From positions 3,162,001-3,226,000 of the forward strand of contig NZ_CP020384.1 in the NCBI RefSeq assembly GCF_002073975.1: DNA of 64,000 bases. Reading direction: 5' to 3'. The DNA comes from Rhodovulum sp. MB263 (GTDB taxonomy: Bacteria > Pseudomonadota > Alphaproteobacteria > Rhodobacterales > Rhodobacteraceae). Below, in pieces: positions 43,433 through 52,415 of this stretch. Made by a program: the position numbers and the translations under genes. The stretch's first letter is position 1, and every line of letters starts with the position of its first letter. Below the pieces are notes generated by a model. That model was not told where the DNA came from. It was given only the letters and a program-made list of their open reading frames with translations, and did not search any database.

Positions 43433-45229
43433 ATGAAAACACAATCCAATGGCCCCGCCGAGCCCTCCGCCCCGCCGATCACCCGCCTCCTGGCGCCGAT
43501 TCGCACGAGGCTGCACCTGGCCGCCGCACTGGCTGGCGCGGGACAGATCCTGACGCTCGTGCCGCTGGCCGGGATCGCCCTGATCGGGCGCCAGACGCTT
43601 GGCCTGCCCGACGCTGCGGAAACGCTGCCGGTGCTGAGCGTCGCGACGATCTGCGTCGCAGCGCTCGTGGCCGGATTGTCGCTGCTCACACTGGCGGAAT
43701 ACCTGGCCCATCTCGCGGACAATTCCCTGACCGACACGCTGCGCACCCGCCTGACCGGGCGCCTCACGCAGGTTCCGCTGGGCTGGTTCACCTCGCGCAG
43801 CTCGGGCAGCGTCAAGCGGGCGCTGCAGGACGACATGAACACGCTGCACGAGCTGACGGCGCATTATTTCACCACGCGGGCGCGCTGCTTCGCCGCCATC
43901 GCCGCCGCCGCCCTGTTCCTTGCCCTTGTCGACTGGCGCATGGCGATCATCAGCCTCGCGCCCTTTCCGCTCTATTACCTCATCTTCGGCGCCACCCGCA
44001 GATCCATCGGTCCGGACCGCATGGAAAGCTATGTCTCGGCGCTGACCGCGATCGGCGACGCGGTGGGCGAATTCGGCCGGGCGATGCCGGTCCTGCGCAC
44101 CTTCGGCAAGACCGGCGAGGCGCATGAGGCCTATTCGGATGCCGTGCACCGGTTCCTGGACGCGTTCCTGCGCTTCACGAAACCGCTGGTCGCCCCGCTT
44201 GCGACCGCCAACGCGCTGATCACGCCGGTCACCGTGGTCGCCATCGTGCTCGCCGCCGGCGCGCTCTTCATCGGTGCCGGATGGATGGCCCCTACCGATC
44301 TTCTTCCCTTCCTGCTGATCGCGCCGGGGGTCTCGGCGCCGCTTCTGCTGCTGGGCTTCATGGCGCATGGGCTGGCCCATGCCACCTCCGCCGCCGACCG
44401 GATCGACGCGGTCCTGAACACCCCGACCCTGCCCGTTCGGGCCCCTGGCGAGGGCGTCACGCCCGAGGGAAACCGGCTGCGCTTCGAGGCGGTCGGATAT
44501 GCCTATGAGGACGGGACCGAGACCCTTTCGGGCATAGATCTCGCGCTGGAGCCCGGCACGATGACCGCCATTGTCGGCGCCTCGGGCGCGGGAAAATCCA
44601 CCATCGCCCGGCTGGCGCTGCGGTTCTTCGATCCCACCGAGGGGCGGATCACCCTGGGCGGGGCCGATCTGCGCGACATCGCCCCGGCAGAGCTGTACCG
44701 GCGCGTGGGCTTCGTGTTGCAGGATGTGCAGCTGGTCCATGCCAGCCTGCATGACAACATCGCCCTGGGCCGCCCCGATGCGACCCGCGAAGAGGTGACG
44801 GCCGCGGCAAGGGCGGCCCAGATCCATGACCGCATCCTGGCGCTGCCGCAGGGCTATGACAGCATCGTCGGGCGCGACATCGTGCTTTCGGGCGGCGAGG
44901 CACAACGTGTCAGCATCGCCCGCGCACTGCTGCTCGACCCGCCGCTTCTGGTGCTCGACGAGGTGACCTCGGCGATGGATGCCGAAGGCGAGCTGGCGCT
45001 TCAGAAGGCGCTGGCAGAACTGGCGCAGGGGCGCACGCTGCTGGTCATCGCGCACCGGCTGGACACCGTCACCGGAGCCGACCGCATCGTGCTGCTGCAG
45101 GATGGCCGCATCGCGGAAACCGGGACCCATGAGGCGCTTCTGGCGCGAAACGGGCGCTATGCCGCGCTCTGGGCGCAAAGCGGATCCCAACTGCCGGCCC
45201 CGACCCAAGCTCCGGAGATCGCCCGATGA
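43433..45229 (+). CDS. ABC transporter, fused membrane and ATPase domains (YbtP/IrtA-like)
   Basis: The 598-residue half-transporter has six N-terminal helices with the exporter-type membrane domain (residues about 20-310, including RLTQVPLGWFTSRSSGSVKR) and a C-terminal ATPase with Walker A GASGAGKST (about residue 382), LSGGEAQRV (485) and LLVLDEVTSAMD. Exporter-fold pairs YbtPQ and IrtAB actually import siderophores. Placement beside another such gene and FecCD genes favours import here. The stop overlaps the next start by four bases (ATGA). Confidence 0.9.
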   Translation: MKTQSNGPAEPSAPPITRLLAPIRTRLHLAAALAGAGQILTLVPLAGIALIGRQTLGLPDAAETLPVLSVATICVAALVAGLSLLTLAEYLAHLADNSLTDTLRTRLTGRLTQVPLGWFTSRSSGSVKRALQDDMNTLHELTAHYFTTRARCFAAIAAAALFLALVDWRMAIISLAPFPLYYLIFGATRRSIGPDRMESYVSALTAIGDAVGEFGRAMPVLRTFGKTGEAHEAYSDAVHRFLDAFLRFTKPLVAPLATANALITPVTVVAIVLAAGALFIGAGWMAPTDLLPFLLIAPGVSAPLLLLGFMAHGLAHATSAADRIDAVLNTPTLPVRAPGEGVTPEGNRLRFEAVGYAYEDGTETLSGIDLALEPGTMTAIVGASGAGKSTIARLALRFFDPTEGRITLGGADLRDIAPAELYRRVGFVLQDVQLVHASLHDNIALGRPDATREEVTAAARAAQIHDRILALPQGYDSIVGRDIVLSGGEAQRVSIARALLLDPPLLVLDEVTSAMDAEGELALQKALAELAQGRTLLVIAHRLDTVTGADRIVLLQDGRIAETGTHEALLARNGRYAALWAQSGSQLPAPTQAPEIAR

Positions 45230-46977
45230 TGCGCATGTTCCTGAATTTGCTGGGCGACGATGTGAGGATCTTTCGCCGCTACGCCGCGATGGCGCTGGTC
45301 TCGGGCGCGCTGAACGCACTTGCCATCGCGCTGACCGTTCCGGTTCTGCTGCATCTGCTGCGCGGCGATGTGGCGGCCGCGCTTCCCTGGCTGGCCGCGC
45401 TGCTGGCGGGCGCACTGGCCTGCCTGGTCCTGCGCCGGCGGGTCGAACAGGCAGGCATCAAGGTCGGGATCGCGGTGCTCGAAGGCGTCCGCCTGCGGCT
45501 TGGCAACCACGTCGCGCGGCTGCCCATGGGCTGGTTCGACAGCGCAGCGACCGGCCGGCTGAACCACGCGCTGACCCAGGGGGTGATGGAGGTGGCGCAG
45601 CTGCCCGCCCATGTCTTCACACCGGTCCTGACCGGGCTGGTGCTGCCCCCGGGCCTTGCGCTGGTGCTATTGTGGCTCGAGCCGCAAATCGGTCTGGTCG
45701 CGCTGGCGGCGCTTCCCGTCATGGTCGCCATCTCGGCGCTTGCCGCGCGGCTGGGGCGCGAGGCCGATCGCGGCTATCACGCGGCCGCCGCCCGCACCGG
45801 CGCCCGCGCGGTGGAATTCGCCCGCACCCAGGCCGTGCTGCGCGCCTTCAGCGGCGACGGCGCCAGCGCGCGGTTTCTCATGGACGCCTTCGCCGGGCAG
45901 AGGCAGGCCGTCCGGCGGCTGATCCGCCTGTCGACCGCCTCGGTCGTGCTGAACGGCTGGGCGCTGCAGGCGGTCTTCGCGGCCATGCTCCTCGTCGCGC
46001 TTCGCCTGCTCGACGCCGATCTGCCGCCCGCGCAGGGACTGACGCTGGTCGTGGCGCTGATCCTTGCGCAACGCTTCATCGAACCGATGACCGAGCTGGC
46101 AGGATATGGCGAGGCGCTGCGCGGCGCGCGCAACCACCTTGCCGCACTGACCGAGATCGCCGAGGCCCGTCCCCTGCCCCAAGCAGATCATCCCCAGCCC
46201 CCCCGCGACAGTTCGGTCTCGCTGGAGGATGTGACCTTTCGCTATGCGCCCGACACCGCGCCGGTGCTGGAGGGCCTGTCGCTCCGGGTCGCGCCAGGCA
46301 GCATGACCGCGCTCGTCGGAGCCTCCGGATCGGGCAAGAGCACCGTGGTCCGGCTGGTTGCCCGCTTCTTCGACGTCGAGCGCGGCCGCGTCTTGATCGG
46401 CGGTATCGATGTGCGCGACATGTCCGAAGAGGTCCTGTCCGCGCAGATCAGCCAAATCTTCCAGGACACCTATCTGCTCGAGGGCACGATCGCAGAGAAC
46501 ATCCGCATGGGCCGGCCCGACGCCCGCGCGGAAGAGATCGCCGAGGCGGCACGGCTCGCCGGGGTCGACGAGATCGCCCGGCGCCTGCCGCAAGGGCTCG
46601 ACAGCGCGACCGGCGAGGGCGGCGTGCGGCTCTCGGGCGGAGAACGCCAGCGCATCGCCATCGCGCGCGCCCTGCTCAAGGACGCCCCGATCCTGCTGGT
46701 CGACGAGGCGACCGCGGCGCTCGATGCGGAGAACCGCGCGCTCGTGACCGGGACGCTTGCCCGGCTGCGCGGCAAGCGGACGCTGATCGTGATCGCGCAT
46801 CAGCTTTCCACGATCCGCATGGCCGATCAGATCGCCGTGCTGGAGGCCGGGCGGATCGTCGAACAGGGACCGCCCGAGGCGCTGGCGCAGCGCGGCGGGC
46901 CCTATGCCCGGCTTCTCCGGCTGCGCGAGGCCGCGCAAGCCTGGCGCATGCCAACCCCGGATAAGCGCACGCCGTGA
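45226..46977 (+). CDS. ABC transporter, fused membrane and ATPase domains (YbtQ/IrtB-like)
   Basis: The 583-residue partner protein has a similar exporter-type membrane domain (VARLPMGWFDSAATGRLNH near residue 100) and an ATPase with Walker A GASGSGKST (about residue 365), SQIFQDTYLLEGTI with the Q-loop, [13 protein letters not shown] and ILLVDEATAALD. It probably forms a heterodimer with the protein encoded just before. Its stop overlaps the FecCD-type permease start. Confidence 0.9.
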   Translation: MMRMFLNLLGDDVRIFRRYAAMALVSGALNALAIALTVPVLLHLLRGDVAAALPWLAALLAGALACLVLRRRVEQAGIKVGIAVLEGVRLRLGNHVARLPMGWFDSAATGRLNHALTQGVMEVAQLPAHVFTPVLTGLVLPPGLALVLLWLEPQIGLVALAALPVMVAISALAARLGREADRGYHAAAARTGARAVEFARTQAVLRAFSGDGASARFLMDAFAGQRQAVRRLIRLSTASVVLNGWALQAVFAAMLLVALRLLDADLPPAQGLTLVVALILAQRFIEPMTELAGYGEALRGARNHLAALTEIAEARPLPQADHPQPPRDSSVSLEDVTFRYAPDTAPVLEGLSLRVAPGSMTALVGASGSGKSTVVRLVARFFDVERGRVLIGGIDVRDMSEEVLSAQISQIFQDTYLLEGTIAENIRMGRPDARAEEIAEAARLAGVDEIARRLPQGLDSATGEGGVRLSGGERQRIAIARALLKDAPILLVDEATAALDAENRALVTGTLARLRGKRTLIVIAHQLSTIRMADQIAVLEAGRIVEQGPPEALAQRGGPYARLLRLREAAQAWRMPTPDKRTP

Positions 46978-47951
46978 TGCGCCTTTCCCCTGCCAAACCG
47001 TCTTTGGCCCTGCGCGCGGCCCTGCCTGCCGCCTTCGCCGCGCTCAGCATCGTCTCGCTGCTGATCGGGGCGAAGGATATCGGGATCGGCTGGATTTTCG
47101 ATCCGTCGCCCGAGGCCCTGCTGGTCCTGACCGCCAGCCGCCTGCCCCGGCTGATCGCGCTTGTGCTGACCGGCATGGGACTGGCGGTCAGCGGCGTGAT
47201 CCTGCAGCAGATCCTGCGCAACCGCTTTGCCGAACCCGCCACCACCGGCGGCCTGGAGGCGGCCAAGCTTGGCATCCTGGTGGCGCTGACGCTGCTTCCG
47301 GCCGCAGCACCGCTTCTGCGCATGGGGGTCGCGATGCTGTTTTGCCTCGCCGCCAACCTGATCTTCGTCGCGATCCTGCAACGCATCCGCTTTCGCGATG
47401 CCGTGCTGGTGCCGGTGATCGGGCTGATGTTCGGCGCTGTGCTGGGCGCTCTGGCCGAGTTCTACGCCTTCAGCCGCAATATCCTGCAAAGCATGCAGGG
47501 CTGGATGCTGGGGGATTTCTCGCGCGTCGTGCAGGGCCATTACGAGATGATCTACCTGATCCTGCCGGTGGTCGCGCTGACCTATGTCTTTGCCCGCCGC
47601 TTCACCGTGCTGGCCATGGGGCAGGACATGGCCGAGAGCCTCGGGCTGGGCTATCGCGGCATGGTCGCCCTGGGCCTGACGCTGGTTTCCGCCACGGTCG
47701 CAGCCACGGTGGTCACCGTCGGCGCCGTGCCCTTCGTCGGGCTGGTCGTGCCCAATCTGGTCACGCTCTGGCGCGGCGACAATCTCCGGCAGACGCTGCC
47801 CACGGTGGCCCTGACCGGCGGCTGCCTGCTGCTGCTCTGCGATATCCTGGGCCGGATCGTGATCTACCCCTATGAGGTGCCGCTCGGGCTGACCGTCGGC
47901 GCCATCGGGGGCGCCATCTTCCTGATCCTGATCCTGCGACGGCCAGCATGA
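46974..47951 (+). CDS. FecCD-family siderophore ABC permease
   Basis: The 325-residue protein has about nine helices and the FecCD motifs TASRLPRLIALVLTGMGLAV, GLMFGAVLGAL, LGLGYRGMVALGL and VTVGAVPFVGLVVPNL. It forms the inner-membrane channel for ferric siderophore with the next gene product. ATGA overlap on both sides shows tight coupling. Confidence 0.93.
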   Translation: MMRLSPAKPSLALRAALPAAFAALSIVSLLIGAKDIGIGWIFDPSPEALLVLTASRLPRLIALVLTGMGLAVSGVILQQILRNRFAEPATTGGLEAAKLGILVALTLLPAAAPLLRMGVAMLFCLAANLIFVAILQRIRFRDAVLVPVIGLMFGAVLGALAEFYAFSRNILQSMQGWMLGDFSRVVQGHYEMIYLILPVVALTYVFARRFTVLAMGQDMAESLGLGYRGMVALGLTLVSATVAATVVTVGAVPFVGLVVPNLVTLWRGDNLRQTLPTVALTGGCLLLLCDILGRIVIYPYEVPLGLTVGAIGGAIFLILILRRPA

Positions 47952-48889
47952 GGCAGGGCCTTGTCCTCGGGGCGCTGGCCGCCCTGGCGCTGCTCTATCT
48001 CGGCTGGGGCACGGGCTTTGCCCCGGGCTTCCTGCTGAGCCGGCGCCTGATCCGGCTAGGCGCGATGGCGGTCGGCGGCACCGGCATCGCACTGGCCTCG
48101 ATCCTGTTCCAGACCGTCGCCCGCAACCGCATCCTGACGCCCGCCATCATGGGCTACGAGGCGGCCTATCTGCTGCTCCAGGCGCTGCTGATCCTGGTGC
48201 TCGGCACGGCCAGCCTGCGGCTCCTGGGCGATCTCGGCAACATGGCCCTGTCGCTGGCGCTCATGATGGGCTGGTCGCTGGCGCTGCATGGCCTGCTGTT
48301 CCGGGACGAGCGCAACAGCATGCACCGGATGCTTCTGATCGGGCTGGTACTCACGCTCACGCTGAGCAGCATCACCCAGTTCGTCCAGCTGCAGATCAGT
48401 CCCGGCGAATTCGCGGTGCTGCAAAGCTTCGCGCTGATCTCGCTCGACGGGATTTCCCCGAACCGGCTTGCCATCTCCGCCGTCGCGGTCGTCGCGGCCG
48501 GGGCCATCGCCCTGCGCCGCGCCGCGATCTGGGATGTCATGGCGCTGGGGCGGGATCAGGCGCTGTCGCTCGGCCTCGATCACCCGCGCGAGGTCCGGCT
48601 CTGCCTGGCGCTGATCGCCGTCTTCGCCGCCGCGACCACAAGCCTGATCGGTCCCTCCGCCTTCATGGGCATCTTCATCGCCAATATCGCCTATGCGCTG
48701 ACCGGCGGCTTTCGCCATCGCCGGACCCTGCCCGCGGGCTGCCTCGTCGCGGTCGCCATGCTGCTGATCGCCGAGCTGACGGTGCAGCATCTGTTCCGCT
48801 TCGGCACCACGATCGGCATCCTGATCAACCTGATCTGCGGCGGATATTTCCTGTTCCTCATCCTGCGACGCGCCGGGAGACCCGCATGA
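47948..48889 (+). CDS. FecCD-family siderophore ABC permease, second subunit
   Basis: The 313-residue protein resembles FatC/YclO-type permeases: RLIRLGAMAVGGTGIALAS near the start, NRILTPAIMGYEAAYLL, LGLDHPREVRLCLAL and LIGPSAFMGIFIANIAY. Together with the previous protein it makes a heterodimeric channel. The stop overlaps the ATPase start by four bases. Confidence 0.92.
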   Translation: MRQGLVLGALAALALLYLGWGTGFAPGFLLSRRLIRLGAMAVGGTGIALASILFQTVARNRILTPAIMGYEAAYLLLQALLILVLGTASLRLLGDLGNMALSLALMMGWSLALHGLLFRDERNSMHRMLLIGLVLTLTLSSITQFVQLQISPGEFAVLQSFALISLDGISPNRLAISAVAVVAAGAIALRRAAIWDVMALGRDQALSLGLDHPREVRLCLALIAVFAAATTSLIGPSAFMGIFIANIAYALTGGFRHRRTLPAGCLVAVAMLLIAELTVQHLFRFGTTIGILINLICGGYFLFLILRRAGRPA

Positions 48890-49659
48890 TCACCGTGACC
48901 GACCTGTCGAAAGCCTATGGCGACAAGCCCGTCCTGAGCGGCGTCACCGCTGGAATCCCGCGCGGTCGGCTGACCTCGCTGATCGGGCCGAACGCCGCCG
49001 GCAAGAGCACGCTGCTGATGCTGATGGCCCGGCTTCTGCGCCCGAGCGGCGGAGAAATTGCGCTTGCCGGAACCCCGGTCGGCGGGATCGCCCCCCACAT
49101 CTATGCCCGCAAGGTCGCGACACTCCGCCAGGCACCCGGGCTCGACCTCAGGCTCAGCGTCGAGGAGCTGGTGGCCTTCGGGCGGTTTCCCTACAGCCGG
49201 GGCCGGCTGAGCCGGGAGGATCGCGCGGCGATCGACCGGGCGCTGGCCTTCCTGTCGCTCGACGAGTTGCGGCACCGGAACATCGACGAGCTCAGCGGCG
49301 GGCAGCGGCAACTGGCCTATCTCGCGATGACCATCGCACAGGAAACCGAATGCCTGCTGCTCGACGAGCCCCTGAACAATCTCGACATGCATCACGCGGT
49401 CGAGATCATGCGCGCGCTGCGCCAGCTCTGCGACGATCTTGGCCGCACCGTCGTGCTGGTCATTCACGACATCAACTTCGCCGCCAATTATTCGGACCAT
49501 ATCCTGGCCCTGAAGAATGGCCGGCTGGCGGGCTGCGGCCCGGTCGCCGAGATCGTGACCGAGGAGCGCCTGCGCGCACTTTACGATCTCGAGTTTCAGG
49601 TGCTGCGCAACGGCGACAGCGTGCTGTGCAACTACTTCACCCCCCCCATCAGGAGATGA
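48886..49659 (+). CDS. Siderophore ABC transporter ATP-binding protein (FepC/FatE-like)
   Basis: The 257-residue ATPase has Walker A GPNAAGKST (about residue 36), LSGGQRQLAYLAM, LLLDEPLNNLD and a D-loop His region. ATTLRQAPGLDLRL-type sequence and GRFPYSRG are typical of iron-siderophore ATPases. It energises the FecCD pair. Its stop lies four bases ahead of the binding-protein ATG. Confidence 0.94.
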   Translation: MITVTDLSKAYGDKPVLSGVTAGIPRGRLTSLIGPNAAGKSTLLMLMARLLRPSGGEIALAGTPVGGIAPHIYARKVATLRQAPGLDLRLSVEELVAFGRFPYSRGRLSREDRAAIDRALAFLSLDELRHRNIDELSGGQRQLAYLAMTIAQETECLLLDEPLNNLDMHHAVEIMRALRQLCDDLGRTVVLVIHDINFAANYSDHILALKNGRLAGCGPVAEIVTEERLRALYDLEFQVLRNGDSVLCNYFTPPIRR

Positions 49660-49661
49660 TC

Positions 49662-50627
49662 ATGCCCCTCCCGTCGCTTGCCCGCAGGCTCGGCCTGCCC
49701 TCCGCCCTTGCCGCGCTTGTCTTCGGGGCCGCCCTTTCGGCGCAGGCCGACACGGCCACCGCCTTCGCGCCGATGACGCTTGCGCATGATCTGGGCGAGA
49801 CCGTGCTCGACCACCGGCCCGAACGCGTGGCGGCGCTGGGCATGAACGATCTGGATTTCCTGGACAGGCTGGGCGTGCCGGTCGCGGGGATCCCGAAGGA
49901 TTTCGTGCCGCATTTCCTGTCCGCCTATGGCCAAGACCCGAAGATCCGCGATCTCGGCTTCATCGTGAAGCCCGATGTCGAACAGATCTACGCGCTGCAA
50001 CCCGACCTGGTGCTGATGTCGCCGCTGCAGGCCGAGCATTACCGGGAGATCTCGAGCTTCGCCCCCGTGCTCTATTTCGACGTGGACTACCGCGACAGCG
50101 CCACCGGACATCTCGAGGCGGTGAAAGATCATTTCCTGACGCTGGGCAAGATCTTCGGCAAGGAGGAGGCCGCCCGCGAAGGCGTTGCCGCACTGGACCG
50201 TCAGGTCGCCGAGCTGCGCGACGAGATCTCCGCGCGCCCCGAGAAGGCGCTGATCCTGCTTTACAATAACGGGGCCTTCAGGTCCTTCGGCCAGCGCTCG
50301 CGCTACGGCTTCGTGTTCTCCGATCTCGGCGTGACACCGGCCGGAGAGGTATCGGAAACCGAACTGCATGGCCGGCCCGTCACCAGCGAATTCATCGAGG
50401 CGGCCGATCCCGACATCCTGTTCATCATCGACCGCACCGCGGTGATGGAACACCGGCCGGTGCTGAGCCGCGACCAGATCGCCAACCCGCTGCTCGAAAG
50501 CACCCCCGCCTGGGCAAATGACCGGGTGATCTTCGTCGATCCCGAAGCCTGGTATGTCACCGCCGCCGGTCCGACCTCGCTCTCGATCATCATCGACGAT
50601 CTGCGCAAGGGCTATCGGCGCCGCTAG
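49662..50627 (+). CDS. Siderophore-binding periplasmic protein (FatB/YclQ-like)
   Basis: The 321-residue protein has a signal peptide (cleavage near SAQA about residue 29). It then has VLDHRPERVAALGMNDLDFLDRLG, ALQPDLVLMSPLQAEHY, KALILLYNNGAFRSFGQRSRYGF and ADPDILFIIDRTAV, the pattern of the FatB/CeuE/YclQ family. FatB-type proteins bind catecholate, hydroxamate or citrate siderophores. The ATG at 49662 is chosen because AGGAG ends six bases upstream; an ATG at 49656 is too close. It is the last gene of the operon. Confidence 0.93.
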   Translation: MPLPSLARRLGLPSALAALVFGAALSAQADTATAFAPMTLAHDLGETVLDHRPERVAALGMNDLDFLDRLGVPVAGIPKDFVPHFLSAYGQDPKIRDLGFIVKPDVEQIYALQPDLVLMSPLQAEHYREISSFAPVLYFDVDYRDSATGHLEAVKDHFLTLGKIFGKEEAAREGVAALDRQVAELRDEISARPEKALILLYNNGAFRSFGQRSRYGFVFSDLGVTPAGEVSETELHGRPVTSEFIEAADPDILFIIDRTAVMEHRPVLSRDQIANPLLESTPAWANDRVIFVDPEAWYVTAAGPTSLSIIIDDLRKGYRRR

Positions 50628-51026
50628 ACCGTGTCGGGCCACAGCCTGACCCGTTACCCGAAATAGGAGAACCGGGCGCTTCGGCACGCCGTGGGGGCCG
50701 CCCCCTTCCGGCCGGCGCCATCGACGCGCCTCCGTCCCCGGCCATCCCCATCTTCGCCTAAGGTTTCAGGTCGCGCGATCCGGGCCTTCCCCGCGGATCG
50801 GCGGTGAGTTCCAGCGGCAGGATGGCCCGCCCGGCGGGCTCCGGTTCCACATGGATGGGGTGGGGGCTGGCCACATACTCTGCCTGCCGACAGACGCGGC
50901 GAGAAAGCGGTCGCGGCTGCCTCCCCCCGCCAACGGAAGACCGCTGGCGGGCATAAAATCATTCTTTTCCAGCAAATTATGGATCATGACCGGGCTCGCC
51001 ACTATCCGTGGCGAGCGCCTTTCACT
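50628..51026. other. Intergenic region, no gene or clear terminator seen
   Basis: About 400 bases follow the siderophore operon before the convergent CatB gene. I see GC-rich imperfect repeats but no gene with a start signal and no hairpin with a T run. Confidence 0.4.
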
Positions 51027-51662
51027 TCAGCGGGACCGGATATGGGTTTCCCAGTGCTCGTGAAGCCTTTCGACATTGCCGCTTGTCAAGATCGGCATCG
51101 CGCCCCGCAGCTGATCGTCCGACCACGCCCACCAGCGCAGCTCTAGCAGTCGCGCGATGCTGTCCTCGTCGAACCTCTTCCGGATGATCCGGGCCGGGTT
51201 TCCACCGACAATGGCATAGGGCTCGACATCGCGCGTCACCACGGCGCGGGTGCCGATCACCGCCCCGTCGCCGATCGTCACCCCGGGCATGATGATCGCC
51301 TCGGACCCGATCCAGACGTCATTGCCGATGACCGTATCGCCCGCAGGCCGGTATCCGTTCTCGGCCCCCTCGAATGCCGGAACCTCCGACATCCAGTAGA
51401 AGGGAAAGCTGCTGATCCAGTCGTATCTGTGGCCCTGATTGCCCGCCATGACGAAGGCCGCGCCCGATCCGATCGAGCAGAAGCTGCCGATCACGAGGCG
51501 ATCGACGCCCTCGTCGGGCAGAAGGTAGCGGGCGCAGTCATCGAAGCTGTGGCCATGATAGTAGCCCGAATAGTAGCTGTAGCGACCGACCAGGATGTTC
51601 GGATTGCTGACCTGTTTGTCGAGCGTCACCCCGCGAAAGGGGCTTTCGAAAAAGTTTTGCAT
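51027..51662 (-). CDS. catB: CatB-type xenobiotic acetyltransferase (left-handed beta-helix)
   Basis: The 211-residue protein matches the CatB/XAT family strongly: NFFESPFRG at the start, [60 protein letters not shown] (hexapeptide repeats) and [15 protein letters not shown]. Such enzymes acetylate chloramphenicol or streptogramins; in environmental bacteria the natural substrate is often unknown. The ATG at 51662 is chosen because homologues start M-x-N-(Y/F)-FESPF; an in-frame extension to 51743 has no counterpart. A strong hairpin lies in the upstream leader. Confidence 0.93.
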   Translation of the reverse strand: MQNFFESPFRGVTLDKQVSNPNILVGRYSYYSGYYHGHSFDDCARYLLPDEGVDRLVIGSFCSIGSGAAFVMAGNQGHRYDWISSFPFYWMSEVPAFEGAENGYRPAGDTVIGNDVWIGSEAIIMPGVTIGDGAVIGTRAVVTRDVEPYAIVGGNPARIIRKRFDEDSIARLLELRWWAWSDDQLRGAMPILTSGNVERLHEHWETHIRSR

Positions 51663-51731
51663 TTGCGGTTCTCTGAAAGGGATATGAAGCTTACGCAGAA
51701 GCAGCGCAGTCGCGAGAGGCGCTGCGCTGAA

Positions 51732-51753
51732 GTCCCGAGACAAGGCTCGGGAC
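51732..51753 (-). promoter_or_regulatory. Hairpin in the catB leader / YdcZ-gene downstream region
   Basis: GTCCCGAG (51732-51739) pairs perfectly with CTCGGGAC (51746-51753) around a six-base loop, 70 bases before the catB ATG and about 130 after the YdcZ-type gene. It lacks a T run on either side, so it may be an RNA-stability or attenuation structure. Confidence 0.35.
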
Positions 51754-51881
51754 CCTATTCAGATGGTTCGGTCCGCAGACTTCACGTGGATCCCCTTCAG
51801 GATACAGGTCCTGCCAGCTTAGATCGGGGATCCCTGCGCGAAAGTAAACAGGGATTGGGACGCAGCGGCCTGCCCCGGCGC

Positions 51882-52340
51882 TCATCGTGACAAGGCGGGC
51901 CATTGCACGACAACCGCTCCGAGCAGCACCAGCGCCGTTCCGGCCAGGCGCGAGACATCGATGGGGCGCGAGGCCAGTCCGACGCCGCCGACCCAGTCGA
52001 TCACCAGAGCCGCGACGACCTGACCGGCGATCACGGCGATCATGAAACTCGCCGCCCCCAGCTTCGGCATCAGAAGGATCGCGGCGGTCACATAGGCCGC
52101 GCCGGCAATGCCGCCGATCCAGATCCATTTCGGTTGCCCGGCCAGCCCGCCCAGGGTCGGCAGCGGCACGCGCGAGGCCATCAGGATCGGCAGGATGCAA
52201 AGCACACTGACCGCAAGCGAGGCCAGTGTCGCCCAGAGCGGATGGCCGAGCGCGCGACCGAGCGCGGCATTGGCGCCGCCCTGAAAGGGAACGGCAGCCC
52301 CGGCGAAAGCGGCGAGGAGGATGAGGAGGAATAACGGCAT
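51882..52340 (-). CDS. DMT-family transporter, YdcZ (single-domain) type
   Basis: The 152-residue membrane protein has five predicted helices and the YdcZ-type opening VPFQGGANAALGRALGHPLW, then IAGQVVAALVIDWVGG. It is the usual length for this single-domain DMT family. It diverges from a LysR gene 75 bases away, a common regulator-target arrangement. The substrate is unknown. Confidence 0.9.
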   Translation of the reverse strand: MPLFLLILLAAFAGAAVPFQGGANAALGRALGHPLWATLASLAVSVLCILPILMASRVPLPTLGGLAGQPKWIWIGGIAGAAYVTAAILLMPKLGAASFMIAVIAGQVVAALVIDWVGGVGLASRPIDVSRLAGTALVLLGAVVVQWPALSR

Positions 52341-52415
52341 GAGGTCACCTTTCTGATTTTCCCTTCCTCTGCCGCATCACGCGAGGCATTTGAAATTCGA
52401 TCAGGATGGGCTGAT

